A stretch of 64,000 nt of DNA from Streptomyces ochraceiscleroticus (GCF_000720485.1 NZ_JOAX01000002.1:1-64000); one strand, 5' to 3'. Counted from the stretch's first letter, positions 7,504 through 17,002 are shown. Numbers and translations: made by a program. Notes: generated by a model not told the origin, from the letters alone.

Positions 7504-8706
7504 CTACTCCTCCTGGCCGTCGACGCCGAGCCCCGGGAGCAGGTCCGGGAGCAGCGGCGGGATCGTGACGTCGGGCTCGGTGGGCTCGTCGCTCTTCTGC
7601 TCGCCCTCCGAGGGGGAGGGGCTGTCCTTGGTGGGCGGGTCGAGCAGGCCGCCGGTGTTCCCGCCGAGCAGGCCGTCGTCCTTCGGCGGGGACGACGAGG
7701 ACGGGCGGGGCGTCGGGGAGTCGTGCTCCTTGCCGCTCGCGGACGGGCTGCCGGAGCGGGACGGCGCCGTCGAGTGGTCCTCGGCCGTGCTGTCCGAGGC
7801 GGACGGAGCGCCGTGCCGGGCGCCCTTGTCCGGCTTCTTCGGCAGCAGCGAGCGCAGCGGCCCGACCTCCTCGTCTATGGCGTCGAAGACCGAGCTGACG
7901 TCCTGTGAGACGTCGTCGAGCTGCACCGGCAGCCGGTCGCGGAGCTGCGCCCAGCCCTCGCGGTGCGAGGCGGTGAAGGAGTCCAGCGCCTGGATGGCGC
8001 CGAGCGAACCGTCCCGCTCGTACGCGTCGTGCAGCAGGCGGTGGCCCGTGCCCGCGGATTCGGTGACGCCCGCCAGCGACCTGCGGACCTCGGAGAGCGT
8101 CTCGTGCGCCAGCGGACCGGCCCTGAGCCGCTCCATCAGCCGGCGGGCCTCCTGCATCCGGCTGGACGCCTGGTCGAGGTAGAGCCGGCCGCGGTCGGAG
8201 TCGTCCTCGGCCATGCCGAGCTTGAGGTCCTCCATGCCGCGCTTGAGGCCGTACAGCGAATCGCCGGGCAGCGCGTCGGAGCTCGCGGCGGCCACTCCGC
8301 TGAACGCGCCCGCGGCCACCCCGACCGTCAGCCCGCCGGCGGCGAGCCTCCTGGACAGCCGGGACCGCGGGCGCAGCCGGCCGAGCGACTTGGCGGCGCG
8401 GTGCGCGCCTCGCACGCCGCGCTGCTGGGGCACCTTCGCGCCGTCGGAGGGTGCGCCGCCTTCGGCGAAGGCGGCCTCCATCGCGGCGATGAGCTGCGCG
8501 CGCTGGATCGTGCGCGCTTCCGGGTCCAGCGTGGGCTTGGGGAGCTCCCCCAGGCCGCCGGCGACTGCCAGCAGCCGTGCCGTTTCGGGCTCCGGCTCCT
8601 GCTCCGGTGTGTCGATCTGCTCATCGGCCGCGCCCTGGAGGTCCTGATCCTCCAGCGCCTGGGCGAAGGCGTGAGCCCGCCGGTGCGCCGATACGTTCGC
8701 GATCAC
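7504..8706 (-). CDS. rsbN: Anti-sigma factor RsbN (DUF5667)
   Basis: RsbN is the membrane-bound anti-sigma factor that sequesters sigma BldN in Streptomyces. This 400-residue copy has an N-terminal cytosolic region (about 1-125) of sigma-binding type, one membrane helix (LAAGGLTVGVAAGAFSGVAA, about 130-150), then the extracytoplasmic DUF5667 domain starting ALPGDSLYGLKRGMEDL, and a long Ser/Pro/Asp-rich tail. GTG at 8706 is chosen because AGAGGAGG lies eight bases upstream; the GTG at 8715 would overlap that site. It follows bldN on the same strand, with its own promoter in the 315-base gap. Confidence 0.9.
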   Translation of the reverse strand: MIANVSAHRRAHAFAQALEDQDLQGAADEQIDTPEQEPEPETARLLAVAGGLGELPKPTLDPEARTIQRAQLIAAMEAAFAEGGAPSDGAKVPQQRGVRGAHRAAKSLGRLRPRSRLSRRLAAGGLTVGVAAGAFSGVAAASSDALPGDSLYGLKRGMEDLKLGMAEDDSDRGRLYLDQASSRMQEARRLMERLRAGPLAHETLSEVRRSLAGVTESAGTGHRLLHDAYERDGSLGAIQALDSFTASHREGWAQLRDRLPVQLDDVSQDVSSVFDAIDEEVGPLRSLLPKKPDKGARHGAPSASDSTAEDHSTAPSRSGSPSASGKEHDSPTPRPSSSSPPKDDGLLGGNTGGLLDPPTKDSPSPSEGEQKSDEPTEPDVTIPPLLPDLLPGLGVDGQEE

Positions 8707-8854
8707 GGGCGGCACCTCCTCTCATCATCCCGCTCGACTCCCCGGACTGGCTTGACGATCCAGCAGGGCCGGAAGGCTGCACACCCTGCGCACAACCACT
8801 CGATCGAGTGAGCGGCCGCGGGCATGGCGTGTCTGCAGGGAGCCTGCATTCCGC

Positions 8855-8883
8855 ACAACGAGCGGCGAGGTACTCGGGTTACG
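8855..8883 (-). promoter_or_regulatory. Predicted BldN-type promoter of rsbN
   Basis: On the minus strand CGTAAC (8883-8878) and CGTTGT (8860-8855) are separated by exactly 17 bases. This agrees with the GTAAC / CGTT pattern recalled for sigma BldN promoters. Transcription would start near 8848, leaving a leader of about 140 bases before the GTG at 8706. The rest of the interval 8707-9021 holds no gene. Confidence 0.6.
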
Positions 8884-9021
8884 CCCCCACGATGATGTGA
8901 CGGACCGGTACCGCGCGATGGCTGAAAGTGATGGCCTGGTCAGGGCTTGGCGGCACAATAAGAGTGGTGTGGGGGACGGATGTTCGGGGAGGGGGCGGCC
9001 CGAGGAGGGGAGCGGACGGCG

Positions 9022-9816
9022 TCAGCGGGCGTCGTCCGGCAGCAGCCGCGCGAGGGTCCGGACAGCGCGGTACTGGAGGGTCTTGATCGCTCCTTCGTTC
9101 TTGCCCATGACGCGGGCGGTCTCGGCGACCGACAGCCCTTGGAGGAACCGGAGCGTGACGCATTCCTGCTGCTGGGGGTTGAGTTTGCGGACGGCTTCGA
9201 GGAGGGCGGCGTTGGACAGGGATTCGAGGACGGAGTCCTCGGGGCTGCGCTCGACCTCGTTGGCGTCGAGCATCTCGCCCGTGGTCACCTCCAGGCGGAA
9301 GCGCGAGGACTTGAAGTGGTCCGCGACGAGGTTGCGCGCGATGGTCACCAGCCAGGCGCCGAAGTCCCGGCCCTGCCAGGTGAAGGTGCCGATCCGGCGC
9401 AGCGCGCGCAGGAACGTCTCGCTGGTCAGGTCCTCGGCGGTGGCCCGGCCGCCGACGCGGTAATAGATGTAGCGGTAGACCGTGTCGGCGTACTGGTCGT
9501 AGAGGCGGCCGAACGCGTCGGCCTCGCCCGCCTGGGCGCGCTCGACGAGCTCCATCATGCGGCGGCTGTCGCTGTCGGCGGGGCGGCGGGCGGTGGTCGT
9601 GCCACCGCGGCGCGTACGGCTGCCGGCGGACCGTGCGCCGACGGCGGTCCTGGCGTCCGCCAGGGCGTAGCAGGGGCGGACGGGTCCTGCGGCAGGTGCG
9701 GGTGTGGCGAGGGCGGGGACGGTGTACGCGGTGGGGACAAAACTGCGCAGGTGGTCGACGAGCGTCGTACGCAGCGTAGCCAGGCCCGAGGCGTCAACCC
9801 CGACGTGTGGGTACAC
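9022..9816 (-). CDS. bldN: ECF RNA polymerase sigma factor BldN
   Basis: Sigma BldN directs genes needed for aerial hyphae, such as those for chaplins and rodlins. The 264-residue product has an N-terminal extension of about 85 residues, known in S. coelicolor as a pro-sequence removed by proteolysis. Sigma region 2 follows (AFGRLYDQYADTVYRYIYYR, then AEDLTSETFLRALRR), and region 4 ends with LSVAETARVMGKNEGAIKTL. The GTG at 9816 gives MYPHVGVDASG, the conserved start. The anti-sigma gene rsbN lies downstream on the same strand. Upstream is a gene-free 516-base control region. Confidence 0.95.
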   Translation of the reverse strand: MYPHVGVDASGLATLRTTLVDHLRSFVPTAYTVPALATPAPAAGPVRPCYALADARTAVGARSAGSRTRRGGTTTARRPADSDSRRMMELVERAQAGEADAFGRLYDQYADTVYRYIYYRVGGRATAEDLTSETFLRALRRIGTFTWQGRDFGAWLVTIARNLVADHFKSSRFRLEVTTGEMLDANEVERSPEDSVLESLSNAALLEAVRKLNPQQQECVTLRFLQGLSVAETARVMGKNEGAIKTLQYRAVRTLARLLPDDAR

Positions 9817-10332
9817 GGGACTCCCAGAGGCAGAGCTTCCATCACGTGCAGTGCGGGACCGTTCACCCGCGGTAGGGGCTTATGGGTTCCGGTTTGCGTC
9901 TGAGGAGAATAACGCTTCGTACAGGCAGCGCTACACCCAGTTGCTCAAATCGTCGATTCCGTCTGGTCTGTTACGTATTTCTGGTCGTTCAAGTATCAGA
10001 TGTTGAACAGGTATTGATCGGAAAGCGACGTGATCTGCCTGGTTGGAGGGCGTGTTGTGGCGTACCGGGCGTCGTGCGACTGTGCGTCGACCGGTGGGGT
10101 ATGAAGAAGGTTTGCCCTGCACACAGCGGTACGGGTGTTCGTACGGGGCGCGTAGAAGCACCCTCAGGAGTGGTGCTGCGAAGGGCAGCGCGAAAAAACT
10201 GGAACGCGCCGTCGATGTGATCATCGGTGGGCGGCGCGTCTCCCGCCCTTTCGGTGACGGTGTGTAACGCCTACCCCTCCACTGGAAGTTGGGTGAGCTT
10301 CCGGTTATGGAGCTCGCCCCGGAGGGGCGTGG
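9817..10332 (-). promoter_or_regulatory. Long bldN upstream region
   Basis: These 516 bases contain no supportable gene. Two possible regulatory sequences are visible. GTGACGGTGTGTAAC at 10254-10268 fits the BldD box (NTNACNCWGNGTNAN) with one mismatch, and bldN is a known BldD target. On the minus strand CGTAAC (9975-9970) and CGATTT (9952-9947), 17 bases apart, partly resemble a BldN-type promoter. Both are weak calls from sequence alone. Confidence 0.4.
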
Positions 10333-11367
10333 CTACCGGCGCCGGCGCTGCAGGGCGACCGCCGCCGCCGCGCCGCCCGCGACCGCGCCCACCCCGGCCG
10401 CCGCCGGAATGCCGATCTTGGCGGCCTTGCGGCCCGTCCGGTAGTCGCGCAGCCGCCAGCCCTGCTCCCGCGCGTGCTTGCGCAGCCGGGTGTCGGGATT
10501 GATCGCGTAAGGGTGGCCGACGAGGGAGAGCATCGGGATGTCGTTGGCGGAGTCGCTGTACGCGGCGCAGCGCGACAGGTCCAGCCCCTCGGCCATGGCC
10601 AGCGCCCGTACGGCCTCGGCCTTGGCGGGCCCGTGCAGCGGCTCGCCGACCAGCTTGCCCGTATAGACCCCGCCGACGGACTCGGCGACCGTGCCGAGCG
10701 CGCCGGTCAGGCCGAGCCGGCGGGCGATGATCGTGGCGGTCTCCACGGGGGCCGCGGTCACCAGCCAGACCTTCTGGCCCGCGTCCAGGTGTGCCTGGGC
10801 GAGCGCGCGGGTGCCGGGCCAGACGCGCTCGGCCATGTACTCGTCGTAGATCTCCTCGCCTATGGTCATCAGCTCGGAGACGCGGTGGCCCTTGACGATG
10901 GAGAGGGCGCTGTTGCGCACGTCCTCCATGTGCTCGGGGTTCTCCGAGCCGGCCAGCCGGAAGTACGCCTGCTGCCAGACGAAGCGGGCGAGGTCACGCT
11001 TGTGGAAGAAGTGCCGCTTATAGAGACCGCGTCCGAAGTGGTAGATCGCGGCGCCCTGCATGACGGTGTTGTCGAGGTCGAAGAAGGCGGCGGCCGCCTC
11101 GTCGCCGACGACCGGGAAGTCCGGCTCGGCGTCCTCGGATTCGCTGTCGGCGGCCGCTGCGGCGGCTTCCGCCGCGGCCTGGGCCTCGGCTTCCTGGGAG
11201 CTCTTGCGGGCGGCCTCGGCCGCCGCCTCGCCGGCCAGCACGCTGCGCGCGGTGGCGGGGCGCCGGTGACGGGTGAACCACCCCGTCACAAGGGACGGAA
11301 TGCCCGTGACGAGGGACGCACTGAAGGGGCTCCTGCCGGGGCGGTGCTCGGGCGAGGGGTCGGCCAT
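10333..11367 (-). CDS. HAD-IB family phosphatase (CicA-like), membrane-tethered
   Basis: This 344-residue protein has an alanine-rich N-terminal stretch (about 40-85) and then an HAD-IB phosphatase domain. Motif I is [14 protein letters not shown], motif II is WLVTAAPVE, and motif IV is [12 protein letters not shown], where the aspartates bind magnesium. The family includes phosphoserine phosphatase-like and CicA enzymes; the substrate is unknown. The C-terminal segment is an Ala/Gly-rich hydrophobic helix followed by QRRRR, which suggests membrane anchoring. It is encoded upstream of bldN on the same strand, 516 bases away. Confidence 0.8.
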   Translation of the reverse strand: MADPSPEHRPGRSPFSASLVTGIPSLVTGWFTRHRRPATARSVLAGEAAAEAARKSSQEAEAQAAAEAAAAAADSESEDAEPDFPVVGDEAAAAFFDLDNTVMQGAAIYHFGRGLYKRHFFHKRDLARFVWQQAYFRLAGSENPEHMEDVRNSALSIVKGHRVSELMTIGEEIYDEYMAERVWPGTRALAQAHLDAGQKVWLVTAAPVETATIIARRLGLTGALGTVAESVGGVYTGKLVGEPLHGPAKAEAVRALAMAEGLDLSRCAAYSDSANDIPMLSLVGHPYAINPDTRLRKHAREQGWRLRDYRTGRKAAKIGIPAAAGVGAVAGGAAAAVALQRRRR

Positions 11368-11502
11368 ACGGCGAGCATAGCCAGTTTGTTCGGTGGCCCT
11401 GGTTACGCACGCATGTCAGGCAGGTACGGGGCTGCCGACGGTCGCGTTACGGCCACACCGCGTGGCCCCGGCGCGCCCCGGCCACGGGCCTTGTGTACGC
11501 CC

Positions 11503-11781
11503 TCAGGCGCCCAGCGCCTTGCGCAGCCGCTGCGGGTCGACGCGCCAGAAGTCGTGCTGCGCGCCGTCGACGAGGATGACCGGAATCTGCTCCCAGTATT
11601 TGCGGTAGAGCTCTTCGTCCTCGGTGATGTCCTGCTTCTCCCAGACGGCGCCGGTCTCGGCGCAGACCGCCTCGATCACCTTCTGTGCGTCGTCGCACAA
11701 ATGGCACCCCGGCTTGCCGATGAGCGTGACCGTGTGGTCGGCGGGGTTCTTGCGCGGGGTGCGGCGGAGAAGCGGGGCCAT
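11503..11781 (-). CDS. Glutaredoxin-like protein (DUF836 type)
   Basis: This 92-residue thioredoxin-fold protein has a CHLC redox motif in IGKPGCHLCDDAQKVIE and the cis-proline in WEQIPVILVDG. It is probably a cytosolic thiol-disulfide exchange protein; its partner is unknown. It is transcribed away from rex, so the region 11782-12166 serves both. Placement next to the NADH sensor gene rex agrees with a redox role, but there is no direct evidence of a link. Confidence 0.8.
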   Translation of the reverse strand: MAPLLRRTPRKNPADHTVTLIGKPGCHLCDDAQKVIEAVCAETGAVWEKQDITEDEELYRKYWEQIPVILVDGAQHDFWRVDPQRLRKALGA

Positions 11782-12072
11782 GCCGCCATTGTGCCCCTGC
11801 CGGGTCCGTCCGTGCCCGTGTCACCAGGTCAAGAACGTTTATGACGGCCGTCACGAACCCTCTGCCGGGGAGGTGGTTTCCCGTACCATCGACGGGCGAT
11901 TTAGTGGTGTACGGGGGCAAAACAGCAAGGAGACTCGCGGCGTGTTCCCGTTCACGATCCTGCGTTATGCACGCGAAGCGTGTGAACGGAGTGACGCAGG
12001 ATGCGGTTCCGCGAATTGCCGCAATAAGTGCGTGACACCGGTCACGTTGACGGGACAAAGCGGACACCATCT

Positions 12073-12090
12073 TTGTGCACGCGTTCACAA
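12073..12090 (+). promoter_or_regulatory. Rex operator (ROP) upstream of rex-hem operon
   Basis: TTGTGCACGCGTTCACAA matches the ROP consensus TTGTGAANNNNTTCACAA with a single mismatch per dyad. Rex is known to repress its own rex-hemACD operon in S. coelicolor when NADH is low. The site lies 77 bases before the rex start codon. The rest of 11782-12166 contains no gene. Confidence 0.85.
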
Positions 12091-12166
12091 AGACATAGCC
12101 TGCTATCGACAGGGCGGTCTTGAGACATTTGGCCGTCCAAAGCCCCGCTCTACCCGCAGGAGCACC

Positions 12167-12946
12167 GTGGCAACTGGCCGAACTCACCGACCGGCGACCC
12201 GAAGCCGAGGGATCCCCGAGGCCACCGTCGCCCGGCTTCCGCTGTATCTGCGTGCACTGACCGCGCTCTCGGAGCGTTCGGTCCCCACGGTCTCCTCCGA
12301 GGAGCTGGCGGCCGCGGCGGGGGTCAATTCCGCCAAGCTGCGCAAGGACTTCTCGTACCTGGGCTCCTACGGCACCCGCGGCGTGGGCTACGACGTGGAG
12401 TACCTCGTCTACCAGATCTCGCGGGAGCTCGGTCTCACGCAGGACTGGCCGGTTGTGATCGTCGGTATCGGTAACCTCGGCGCCGCGCTCGCCAACTACG
12501 GCGGCTTCGCCTCCCGCGGCTTCCGCGTCGCGGCCCTGATCGACGCCGACCCGGCCATGGCGGGCAAGCCCGTCGCGGGCATCGCCGTCCAGCACACCGA
12601 TGAGCTCGAGAAGATCATCACCGACAACGGCGTCTCGATCGGCGTGATCGCGACCCCCGCGGGCGCAGCCCAGCAGGTCTGCGACCGTCTCGTCGCCGCC
12701 GGCGTCACCTCCATCCTGAACTTCGCGCCGACCGTGCTGTCCGTCCCCGAAGGGGTCGACGTGCGCAAGGTCGACCTGTCGATAGAGCTGCAGATCCTCG
12801 CCTTCCACGAGCAGCGCAAGGCCGGCGAGGAGGCCAGCAGCCAGGACGCGGCGCAGCCCGCGACGACTCCGGTGCGCCCGGGGTCCACCGACGACTCCGA
12901 CCGCAAGGGACCTGACGGGGACGTGCCCGCCGTGATGCCGGCATGA
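12167..12946 (+). CDS. rex: Redox-sensing transcriptional repressor Rex
   Basis: Rex senses the NADH/NAD ratio and represses respiratory genes. The 259-residue protein has an N-terminal winged helix (about 20-95, with AAAGVNSAKLRKDFSYLGSY) and a Rossmann domain starting VVIVGIGNLGAALANYGGF. A Pro/Ser/Asp-rich tail follows residue 225. GTG at 12167 is supported by CAGGAG upstream and by agreement with the 258-residue S. coelicolor protein. It overlaps hemA by four bases (ATGA), and a ROP site lies upstream, giving autoregulation of the whole heme operon. Confidence 0.95.
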   Translation: MATGRTHRPATRSRGIPEATVARLPLYLRALTALSERSVPTVSSEELAAAAGVNSAKLRKDFSYLGSYGTRGVGYDVEYLVYQISRELGLTQDWPVVIVGIGNLGAALANYGGFASRGFRVAALIDADPAMAGKPVAGIAVQHTDELEKIITDNGVSIGVIATPAGAAQQVCDRLVAAGVTSILNFAPTVLSVPEGVDVRKVDLSIELQILAFHEQRKAGEEASSQDAAQPATTPVRPGSTDDSDRKGPDGDVPAVMPA

Positions 12947-14391
12947 GTCTCCTTGTTGTCGGCCTTTCGCATCGCAGTGCGCCGGTCAGCATCCTGGAGC
13001 GCGCCGCGCTCGCGCCCGACTCCCGCGGCAAGCTGCTGCAGGACGTCGTGTCGGCCGAGCCCGCCGCCGAGTCGGCCGTGCTCTCCACCTGCAACCGCAT
13101 CGAGCTCTACGCCGACGTGGACAAGTTCCACGCCGGTGTGGCCGAGCTGTCCACGCTGCTCGCCCAGCACAGCGGCGTCAGCCTGGACGAGCTCACGCCG
13201 TACCTCTACGTCCACTACGAGGACCGCGCCGTCCACCACCTGCTGTCCGTGGCCTGCGGCCTGGACTCCATGGTCGTCGGCGAGGGCCAGATCCTCGGCC
13301 AGATCAAGGACGCGCTCGCCCTCGCGCAGGACCAGCACACCGCCGGGCGGCTGCTGAACGACCTGTTCCAGCAGGCCCTGCGGGTCGGCAAGCGCGCGCA
13401 CAGCGAGACCGGCATCGACAAGGCCGGCCAGTCCCTGGTCACCTTCGGCCTGGAGCAGCTCGCGGGCGCGGCCGGCGGTCACGACGCGCACTGCGTCCTC
13501 ACCGACGACGCCGTGCCGGACGCCACGGCCCCGCTCGGCGCACCGGGCGTCGACGCCTGGGCCCGCGGCAAGCGTGCCCTGGTCATCGGCGCGGGCTCGA
13601 TGTCCTCGCTCGCGGCCGCCACCCTGGCGCGCGCGGGCGTGAGCGAACTGGCCGTCGCCAACCGCACCGTGGAGCGCGCCGAGCGGCTGACGGAGATCCT
13701 CACCGAGCCGGGCAGCCCCGGGCGCGCCAACGGCCTCACCGCGCGCGCCGTCCCGATGTCCGAGGTACCGGCCGAGCTGGCCGCCGCCGACATCGCGATC
13801 TCGTGTACGGGGGCGACCGGGCTCGTCCTCACCGGCGAGGCGGTCGCGGCGGCCGCCGAGGGCCGCAAGGACCGGGAACTGGCCCTGCTCGACCTGGCGA
13901 TGCCGCGCGACATCGACGGCGCGGCCCACCGGATCGCGGGCGTCCACCTCGTCGACATCGAATCGCTGGCCGACGCGTCCGCCGACGCCCCCATGGCGTC
14001 CGACGTGGACCAGGTACGCACCATCGTGTCCGAGGAGGTCGCGGCCTTCGGCGCGGCCCAGCGCGCCGCGACGATCACCCCGACCGTGGTGGCCCTGCGC
14101 ACCATGGCCGCGGACGTGGTCGCCGCCGAGATCGCGCGGCTGGACGGCCGCCTCCCCGACCTGGACGACAAGCAGCGCGCGGAGATCAACCAGACCGTGC
14201 GCCGGGTCGTCGACAAGCTTCTGCACGCGCCCACCGTGCGGGTCAAGCAGCTCGCCAGCGAGCCCGGCGGTGCCGGGTACGCCGACGCGCTGACCAAGCT
14301 CTTCGACCTCGACCCCCAGACGGTCGCCGCCGTCAGCCGGGCCGACACGCGCGCGGACAGGCACGACACAGCACGGGAGCAGCGCTCATGA
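12943..14391 (+). CDS. hemA: Glutamyl-tRNA reductase
   Basis: HemA reduces glutamyl-tRNA(Glu) to glutamate-1-semialdehyde with NADPH, the first step of C5-route heme synthesis. The 482-residue protein has the catalytic domain with the active cysteine in VLSTCNRIELYA (Cys50) and GEGQILGQIKDAL. An NADPH domain starts at ALVIGAGSMSSLAAATL, and a C-terminal dimerisation domain follows. An Asp/Ala-rich linker of about 35 residues (about 175-205) separates the first two domains. It overlaps rex and hemC by four bases each. The product is passed to HemL, encoded at 45.6 kb. Confidence 0.95.
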   Translation: MSLLVVGLSHRSAPVSILERAALAPDSRGKLLQDVVSAEPAAESAVLSTCNRIELYADVDKFHAGVAELSTLLAQHSGVSLDELTPYLYVHYEDRAVHHLLSVACGLDSMVVGEGQILGQIKDALALAQDQHTAGRLLNDLFQQALRVGKRAHSETGIDKAGQSLVTFGLEQLAGAAGGHDAHCVLTDDAVPDATAPLGAPGVDAWARGKRALVIGAGSMSSLAAATLARAGVSELAVANRTVERAERLTEILTEPGSPGRANGLTARAVPMSEVPAELAAADIAISCTGATGLVLTGEAVAAAAEGRKDRELALLDLAMPRDIDGAAHRIAGVHLVDIESLADASADAPMASDVDQVRTIVSEEVAAFGAAQRAATITPTVVALRTMAADVVAAEIARLDGRLPDLDDKQRAEINQTVRRVVDKLLHAPTVRVKQLASEPGGAGYADALTKLFDLDPQTVAAVSRADTRADRHDTAREQRS

Positions 14392-15356
14392 CGCACCACG
14401 CATTGCGACTCGGGACACGGCGCAGCAGACTCGCCATGGCCCAGTCCGGACTCGTCGCCGAGGCGGTCCGCCAGGTCACCGGGCGGCCCGTCGAGCTGGT
14501 GGAGATCACCACCTACGGCGATGTCTCGCGCGAGCACCTGGCGCAGATCGGCGGTACCGGCGTCTTCGTCTCGGCGCTGCGCGACGCGCTGCTCGGCGGC
14601 GAGATCGACTTCGCCGTCCACTCGCTCAAGGACCTGCCGACCGCGCAGCCCGAGGACCTGACCCTCGCCGCGATCCCGGTCCGCGAGGACCCGCGGGACG
14701 CGCTGATAGCCCGCGACGGCCTCACGTTCGAGCAGCTCCCCGACGGGGCGCGGGTCGGTACCGGCTCGCCGCGCCGCATGGCGCAGCTCAACGCCTGGGC
14801 GCGGACGCTGGGCCGTCGTATCGAGACCGTGCCGATCCGCGGGAACATCGACACCCGCATCGGTTACGTCGAGAAGGGCGAGCTGGACGCGGTCGTACTG
14901 GCCGCTGCCGGGCTCAACCGCCTCGGCCGCACCGGCGAGGCGACGGAGCTCCTCTCGCCGGACGCAGTTTTGCCCGCCCCTGGCCAAGGGGCGCTTGCGG
15001 TGGAGTGTGCCGCTACCCATGAGCACCTCGCCGCCCGGCTCGCCGAGCTCGACGACCCGTTCACCCGGGCCGCCGTGACCGCCGAGCGTTCCCTGCTCGC
15101 CGCCCTGGAGGCCGGCTGCTCCGCACCTGTGGGTGCGCTGGCCGATTTCCAGGCCGGCGAACGGGCTGTCACCGAAATGCGCCTGCGTGGCGTCGTCGGC
15201 ACGACCGACGGCAGCACGCTGGTGCAGCTGTCCACCACCGGACACGTACCCACCTCCCGCGACGACGTTTCAGTACCGGCGACCATGGGCCGTGAGCTCG
15301 CCGCCGAGATGCTCGCCAAGGGTGCGGCCGGTCTTATGGGGGAGCGAGCACTTTGA
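14388..15356 (+). CDS. hemC: Porphobilinogen deaminase (hydroxymethylbilane synthase)
   Basis: HemC polymerises four porphobilinogens to hydroxymethylbilane. The 322-residue protein contains LRLGTRRSRLAMAQ, DFAVHSLKDLP (catalytic Asp), GSPRRMAQL, PIRGNIDTRI and LPAPGQGALAVE. The cysteine that carries the dipyrromethane cofactor is in LEAGCSAPVGAL. Length agrees with the family (about 310-320). It starts with ATG overlapping the hemA stop and ends overlapping hemD by four bases. Confidence 0.95.
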   Translation: MTHHALRLGTRRSRLAMAQSGLVAEAVRQVTGRPVELVEITTYGDVSREHLAQIGGTGVFVSALRDALLGGEIDFAVHSLKDLPTAQPEDLTLAAIPVREDPRDALIARDGLTFEQLPDGARVGTGSPRRMAQLNAWARTLGRRIETVPIRGNIDTRIGYVEKGELDAVVLAAAGLNRLGRTGEATELLSPDAVLPAPGQGALAVECAATHEHLAARLAELDDPFTRAAVTAERSLLAALEAGCSAPVGALADFQAGERAVTEMRLRGVVGTTDGSTLVQLSTTGHVPTSRDDVSVPATMGRELAAEMLAKGAAGLMGERAL

Positions 15357-17002
15357 ACCCCACCGCCCCTAACCACCCCGCCGCCGGCCAGGTCACCTTC
15401 CTCGGTGCCGGGCCGGGAGATCCGGGTCTGCTCACGCTGCGCGCCGTGGAGGCGCTGTCCCACGCGGACGTGCTGATTGCGGACCCGCAGGTGCTCGACG
15501 TCGTCCGCACGCATGCCCGGGCGAACGTGGACACACCGCTGCAGGCTTCCGCTGACGAGGCGTCAATCCCCGCCGATGTCCCCACGCTTCGGGACACGAC
15601 CAATCTTGTCATGGGCGCCGCGCGCACCGGCAAGCGGGTCGTGCGTGCCGTGTCCGGAGACCCCGGCCTGGACGCCAATGTGGCCGAGGAGATGCTGGCC
15701 TGCGCCTCCGAGGGCATCGGCTTCGAGGTCGTGCCGGGCATCGCCGCAGCGGTCGGCGTGCCCGCGTACGCCGGTGTGCCGCTGCGCGACGCGCAGGGCA
15801 CCGACGTCCGCTTCGTGGACGCCCGTACGGCCGACGACCGCTGCTGGTCCGAGGTCGGCGCCAGCGACGCGACCGCGGTCGTCTCCACCACCCTCGACTC
15901 GGTGGCCGCGGCCGCCGGCGAGCTGGTCGCGGCGGGCCGCAAGCCCGACACCCCGTTGACCGTCACGATCGCCGGTACGACCACCAAGCAGCGCACCTGG
16001 ACCGCCACCCTCGGCACCATCGCGCAGACGCTGAAGGCCGCCAAGGTGCTGCCCTCGGCGGACGGCGGGCAGCCGGTCATAGCCGTGGTCGGCGAGCGCA
16101 GCGCCGCCGCGCAGCGGGACCAGCTCTCCTGGTTCGAGTCCAAGCCGCTGTTCGGCTGGAAGGTGCTCGTGCCGCGGACGAAGGAGCAGGCCGCCTCGCT
16201 CTCCGACCAGCTCGTCTCGTACGGCGCGGTGCCGCACGAGGTCCCGACGATCGCCGTCGAGCCGCCGCGCACTCCCCAGCAGATGGAGCGCGCGGTCAAG
16301 GGCCTGGTCACCGGCCGGTACGAGTGGATCGCCTTCACCTCGGTCAACGCCGTGAAGGCCGTCCGCGAGAAGTTCGAGGAGTACGGCCTGGACGCGCGTG
16401 CCTTCGCGGGCATCAAGGTCGCGGCCGTCGGCGAGCAGACCGCCAAGGCGCTCATCGCCTTCGGCGTGAAGCCGGACCTGGTTCCTTCCGGGGAGCAGTC
16501 CGCGGCGGGCCTCCTGGAGGACTGGCCGCCCTACGACCCGGTCTTCGACCCGATCGACCGCGTCTTCCTCCCGCGCGCCGACATCGCCACCGAGACCCTG
16601 GTGGCGGGCCTGATCGAGCTGGGCTGGGAGGTCGACGACGTCACGGCCTACCGGACCGTACGCGCCTCGCCCCCGCCCGCCACGACCCGTGAGGCGATCA
16701 AGGGCGGCGGCTTCGACGCGGTACTTTTCACCTCGTCTTCGACGGTGCGGAACCTCGTCGGCATCGCCGGCAAGCCGCACAACGTGACCGTGATCGCCTG
16801 TATCGGCCCGGCCACCGCGAAGACCGCCGAGGAGCACGGGCTGCGCGTGGACGTCATGTCGCCCGAGCCCTCGGTGCACAAGTTGGCCGAAGCGCTCGCG
16901 GACTTCGGTACGGCCCGGCGCGCCGCCGCGGTCGAGGCCGGTGACCCGGTCACCCGTCCGAGCGAGCGCCGGCCCGGATCGCGCAGGAGGGCACGCAGTT
17001 GA
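15353..17002 (+). CDS. hemD: Uroporphyrinogen-III synthase fused to a degenerate methyltransferase domain
   Basis: This 549-residue protein has two parts. Residues about 10-250 form a tetrapyrrole methylase fold ([19 protein letters not shown]), and about 260-530 form uroporphyrinogen-III synthase ([29 protein letters not shown]). The HemD part closes hydroxymethylbilane to uroporphyrinogen III. In the methylase part the usual SUMT motif GGDPFVFGRG is replaced by [14 protein letters not shown], so methyltransferase activity looks doubtful. The TTG start at 15353 overlaps the hemC stop. This fusion is usual in Streptomyces. Confidence 0.9.
   Translation: MNPTAPNHPAAGQVTFLGAGPGDPGLLTLRAVEALSHADVLIADPQVLDVVRTHARANVDTPLQASADEASIPADVPTLRDTTNLVMGAARTGKRVVRAVSGDPGLDANVAEEMLACASEGIGFEVVPGIAAAVGVPAYAGVPLRDAQGTDVRFVDARTADDRCWSEVGASDATAVVSTTLDSVAAAAGELVAAGRKPDTPLTVTIAGTTTKQRTWTATLGTIAQTLKAAKVLPSADGGQPVIAVVGERSAAAQRDQLSWFESKPLFGWKVLVPRTKEQAASLSDQLVSYGAVPHEVPTIAVEPPRTPQQMERAVKGLVTGRYEWIAFTSVNAVKAVREKFEEYGLDARAFAGIKVAAVGEQTAKALIAFGVKPDLVPSGEQSAAGLLEDWPPYDPVFDPIDRVFLPRADIATETLVAGLIELGWEVDDVTAYRTVRASPPPATTREAIKGGGFDAVLFTSSSTVRNLVGIAGKPHNVTVIACIGPATAKTAEEHGLRVDVMSPEPSVHKLAEALADFGTARRAAAVEAGDPVTRPSERRPGSRRRARS

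Noticed and set aside
8756..8800. Sequence CAGGGCCGGAAGG resembling the SRP RNA loop
   Set aside because: Only the GGCCGGAAGG core fits; the AGCA on the other side of the loop and the flanking helices are missing, and it lies in the rsbN leader.
9961..9980. BldN autoregulation as a firm feature
   Set aside because: Only the -35-like box fits well; the -10-like box is CGATTT rather than CGTT. Kept only as a low-interest observation.
11960..11990. Second Rex operator (GTGTGAACGG)
   Set aside because: Only one half-site is present and the opposite arm does not match.
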